From the NCBI GenBank assembly GCA_046154695.1, contig JBJXFI010000351.1, positions 1-7,246 of the forward strand: 7,246 bases of DNA. The letters are read 5' to 3'. This DNA comes from DALYLB01 sp046154695 (GTDB lineage: Bacteria > Acidobacteriota > Blastocatellia > RBC074). Of this stretch, positions 7,101 through 7,246 are shown piece after piece. The notes under the pieces are model-generated. The model did no database searches. It worked only from the letters and a program-made list of their open reading frames with translations, and was not told the origin of the DNA. A program made the position numbers and the translations under genes. Numbering within the stretch: the stretch's first letter is position 1; each line of letters starts with the position of its first letter.

Positions 7101-7121
7101 GTAGCCGCCCCCTGTCGGGGC
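7101..7121 (+). repeat. GTAG tetranucleotide plus GC hairpin (REP-like module)
   Basis: GTAG (7101-7104) is followed after CC by a hairpin with stem gcccc (7107-7111) and ggggc (7117-7121) and loop ctgtc. A GTAG or GGAG foot next to a short GC hairpin is the known layout of REP sequences handled by RAYT transposases. In copy B GTAG recurs at 7241-7244, but its hairpin is beyond the window. Assignment to REP is by architecture only. Confidence 0.4.
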
Positions 7122-7132
7122 GCATTGTGTCT

Positions 7133-7175
7133 CACTTGTAATCACACCCCCGCCGATCGGGTGTGATTACAAGTG
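7133..7175. repeat. Perfect 17-bp inverted repeat at the junction of the two elements
   Basis: The right end of copy A (7133-7149, cacttgtaatcacaccc) is exactly complementary to the left end of copy B (7159-7175) across the 9-base spacer 7150-7158. One G-T and one C-G pair can extend it to 7131/7177. The transcript would form a strong hairpin on either strand. No T-run follows. Confidence 0.85.
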
Positions 7176-7246
7176 GGCCCCCATTTCGCGATATTGATGG
7201 ACAATCGGCGCATTGTTGTGTTCCGAAGGAACACCAGATGGTAGCC
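7159..7246. mobile_element. Second copy (B) of the same element, cut by the window end
   Basis: It aligns with copy A without gaps at an offset of 140 bases. By hand count about 70 of the first 88 bases are identical (roughly 80 percent), with the best-kept blocks at gggtgtgatta, TTTCGCGATAT, TGGACAATC, TTGTGTTCCGAAGGAA and GGTAGCC. A 9-base spacer (7150-7158) separates the copies. If complete, the GC hairpin and right terminal repeat should follow within about 45 bases beyond the window. Confidence 0.65.
7218..7234. repeat. GAA-loop hairpin in copy B
   Basis: gtgttcc and ggaacac form a perfect 7-bp stem closed by the three-base loop GAA. It is the counterpart of 7078-7094 in copy A. Confidence 0.55.

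Larger units (their letters stand above)
7019..7149. mobile_element. 131-bp MITE- or REPIN-like element, copy A
   Basis: The element begins gggtgtgatta and ends taatcacaccc: 11 perfect terminal bases inside an imperfect 25-bp terminal inverted repeat with 20 matches by hand count (7019-7043 against 7149-7125). Inside are a conserved TTTCGCGATAT block (7045-7055), TGGACAATC (7058-7066), a GAA-loop hairpin (7078-7094), GGTAGCC (7100-7106) and a GC hairpin (7107-7121). It is too small to encode a transposase and none is nearby, so it would be non-autonomous. No target-site duplication is evident. The length, inverted termini and a second adjacent copy support a dispersed element. The family is not identified. 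Confidence 0.6.

Noticed and set aside
6935..7135. 66-codon minus-strand open frame with a Ser-His-Lys repeat
   Set aside because: It is a translation of the 9-bp tandem array and part of the mobile-like element, with no ribosome binding site or conserved domain.
7133..7175. Rho-independent terminator at the 17-bp junction hairpin
   Set aside because: The stem is strong but is followed by ggccccc and not a T-run on the plus strand, and there is no T-run on the minus strand either.
6954..7246. CRISPR array or integron attC cassette array
   Set aside because: The 9-bp units have no spacers, and the 131-bp copies lack the repeat-spacer pattern of CRISPR. I see no attC-type core sites (GTTRRRY/RYYYAAC) at the ends of the element and no cassette genes between copies.

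Overview
The window looks like chromosomal DNA of an Acidobacteriota species (the Bryobacterales/Solibacter side or Blastocatellia; I cannot decide which). Two things support this. The left gene is an Oar-like outer-membrane receptor with an N-terminal carboxypeptidase-regulatory-like domain, a type greatly expanded in that phylum. The right gene ends in the TIGR03437 domain, first described from the many paralogues in Solibacter usitatus. The coding DNA is GC-rich; the right-hand repeat region is visibly less so.

Layout. (1) Positions 1-50: a short degenerate 9-bp tandem array just past the stop codon of the left gene. (2) 51-3209, minus strand: a complete 1052-residue TonB-dependent-receptor-like protein. 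(3) 3210-3779: a 570-bp divergent intergenic region with one candidate sigma70-type promoter on each strand, a GC-rich inverted repeat over the plus-strand -10 element, and a clear ribosome binding site for each gene. (4) 3780-6941, plus strand: a complete 1053-residue predicted secreted protein made of three tandem DUF4394 modules of about 253 residues plus a C-terminal TIGR03437 domain. (5) 6942-7246: a non-coding repeat cluster. It holds a 9-bp tandem array with an inverted partial copy that makes a long hairpin, then a 131-bp element with imperfect terminal inverted repeats, then a second copy in the same orientation that is cut by the window end.

The two genes are divergently transcribed and could share regulation. 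Both products are predicted to leave the cytoplasm, one as an outer-membrane barrel and one as a secreted or surface repeat protein. No substrate can be assigned, and the sequence does not show that they act together.

The least explained part is the right end. The repeated 131-bp element combines terminal inverted repeats, a small GAA-loop hairpin kept in both copies, and a GTAG tetranucleotide followed by a GC hairpin, which resembles REP/REPIN-type non-autonomous elements. I see no transposase, CRISPR array, tRNA, rRNA or known defence gene in the window.
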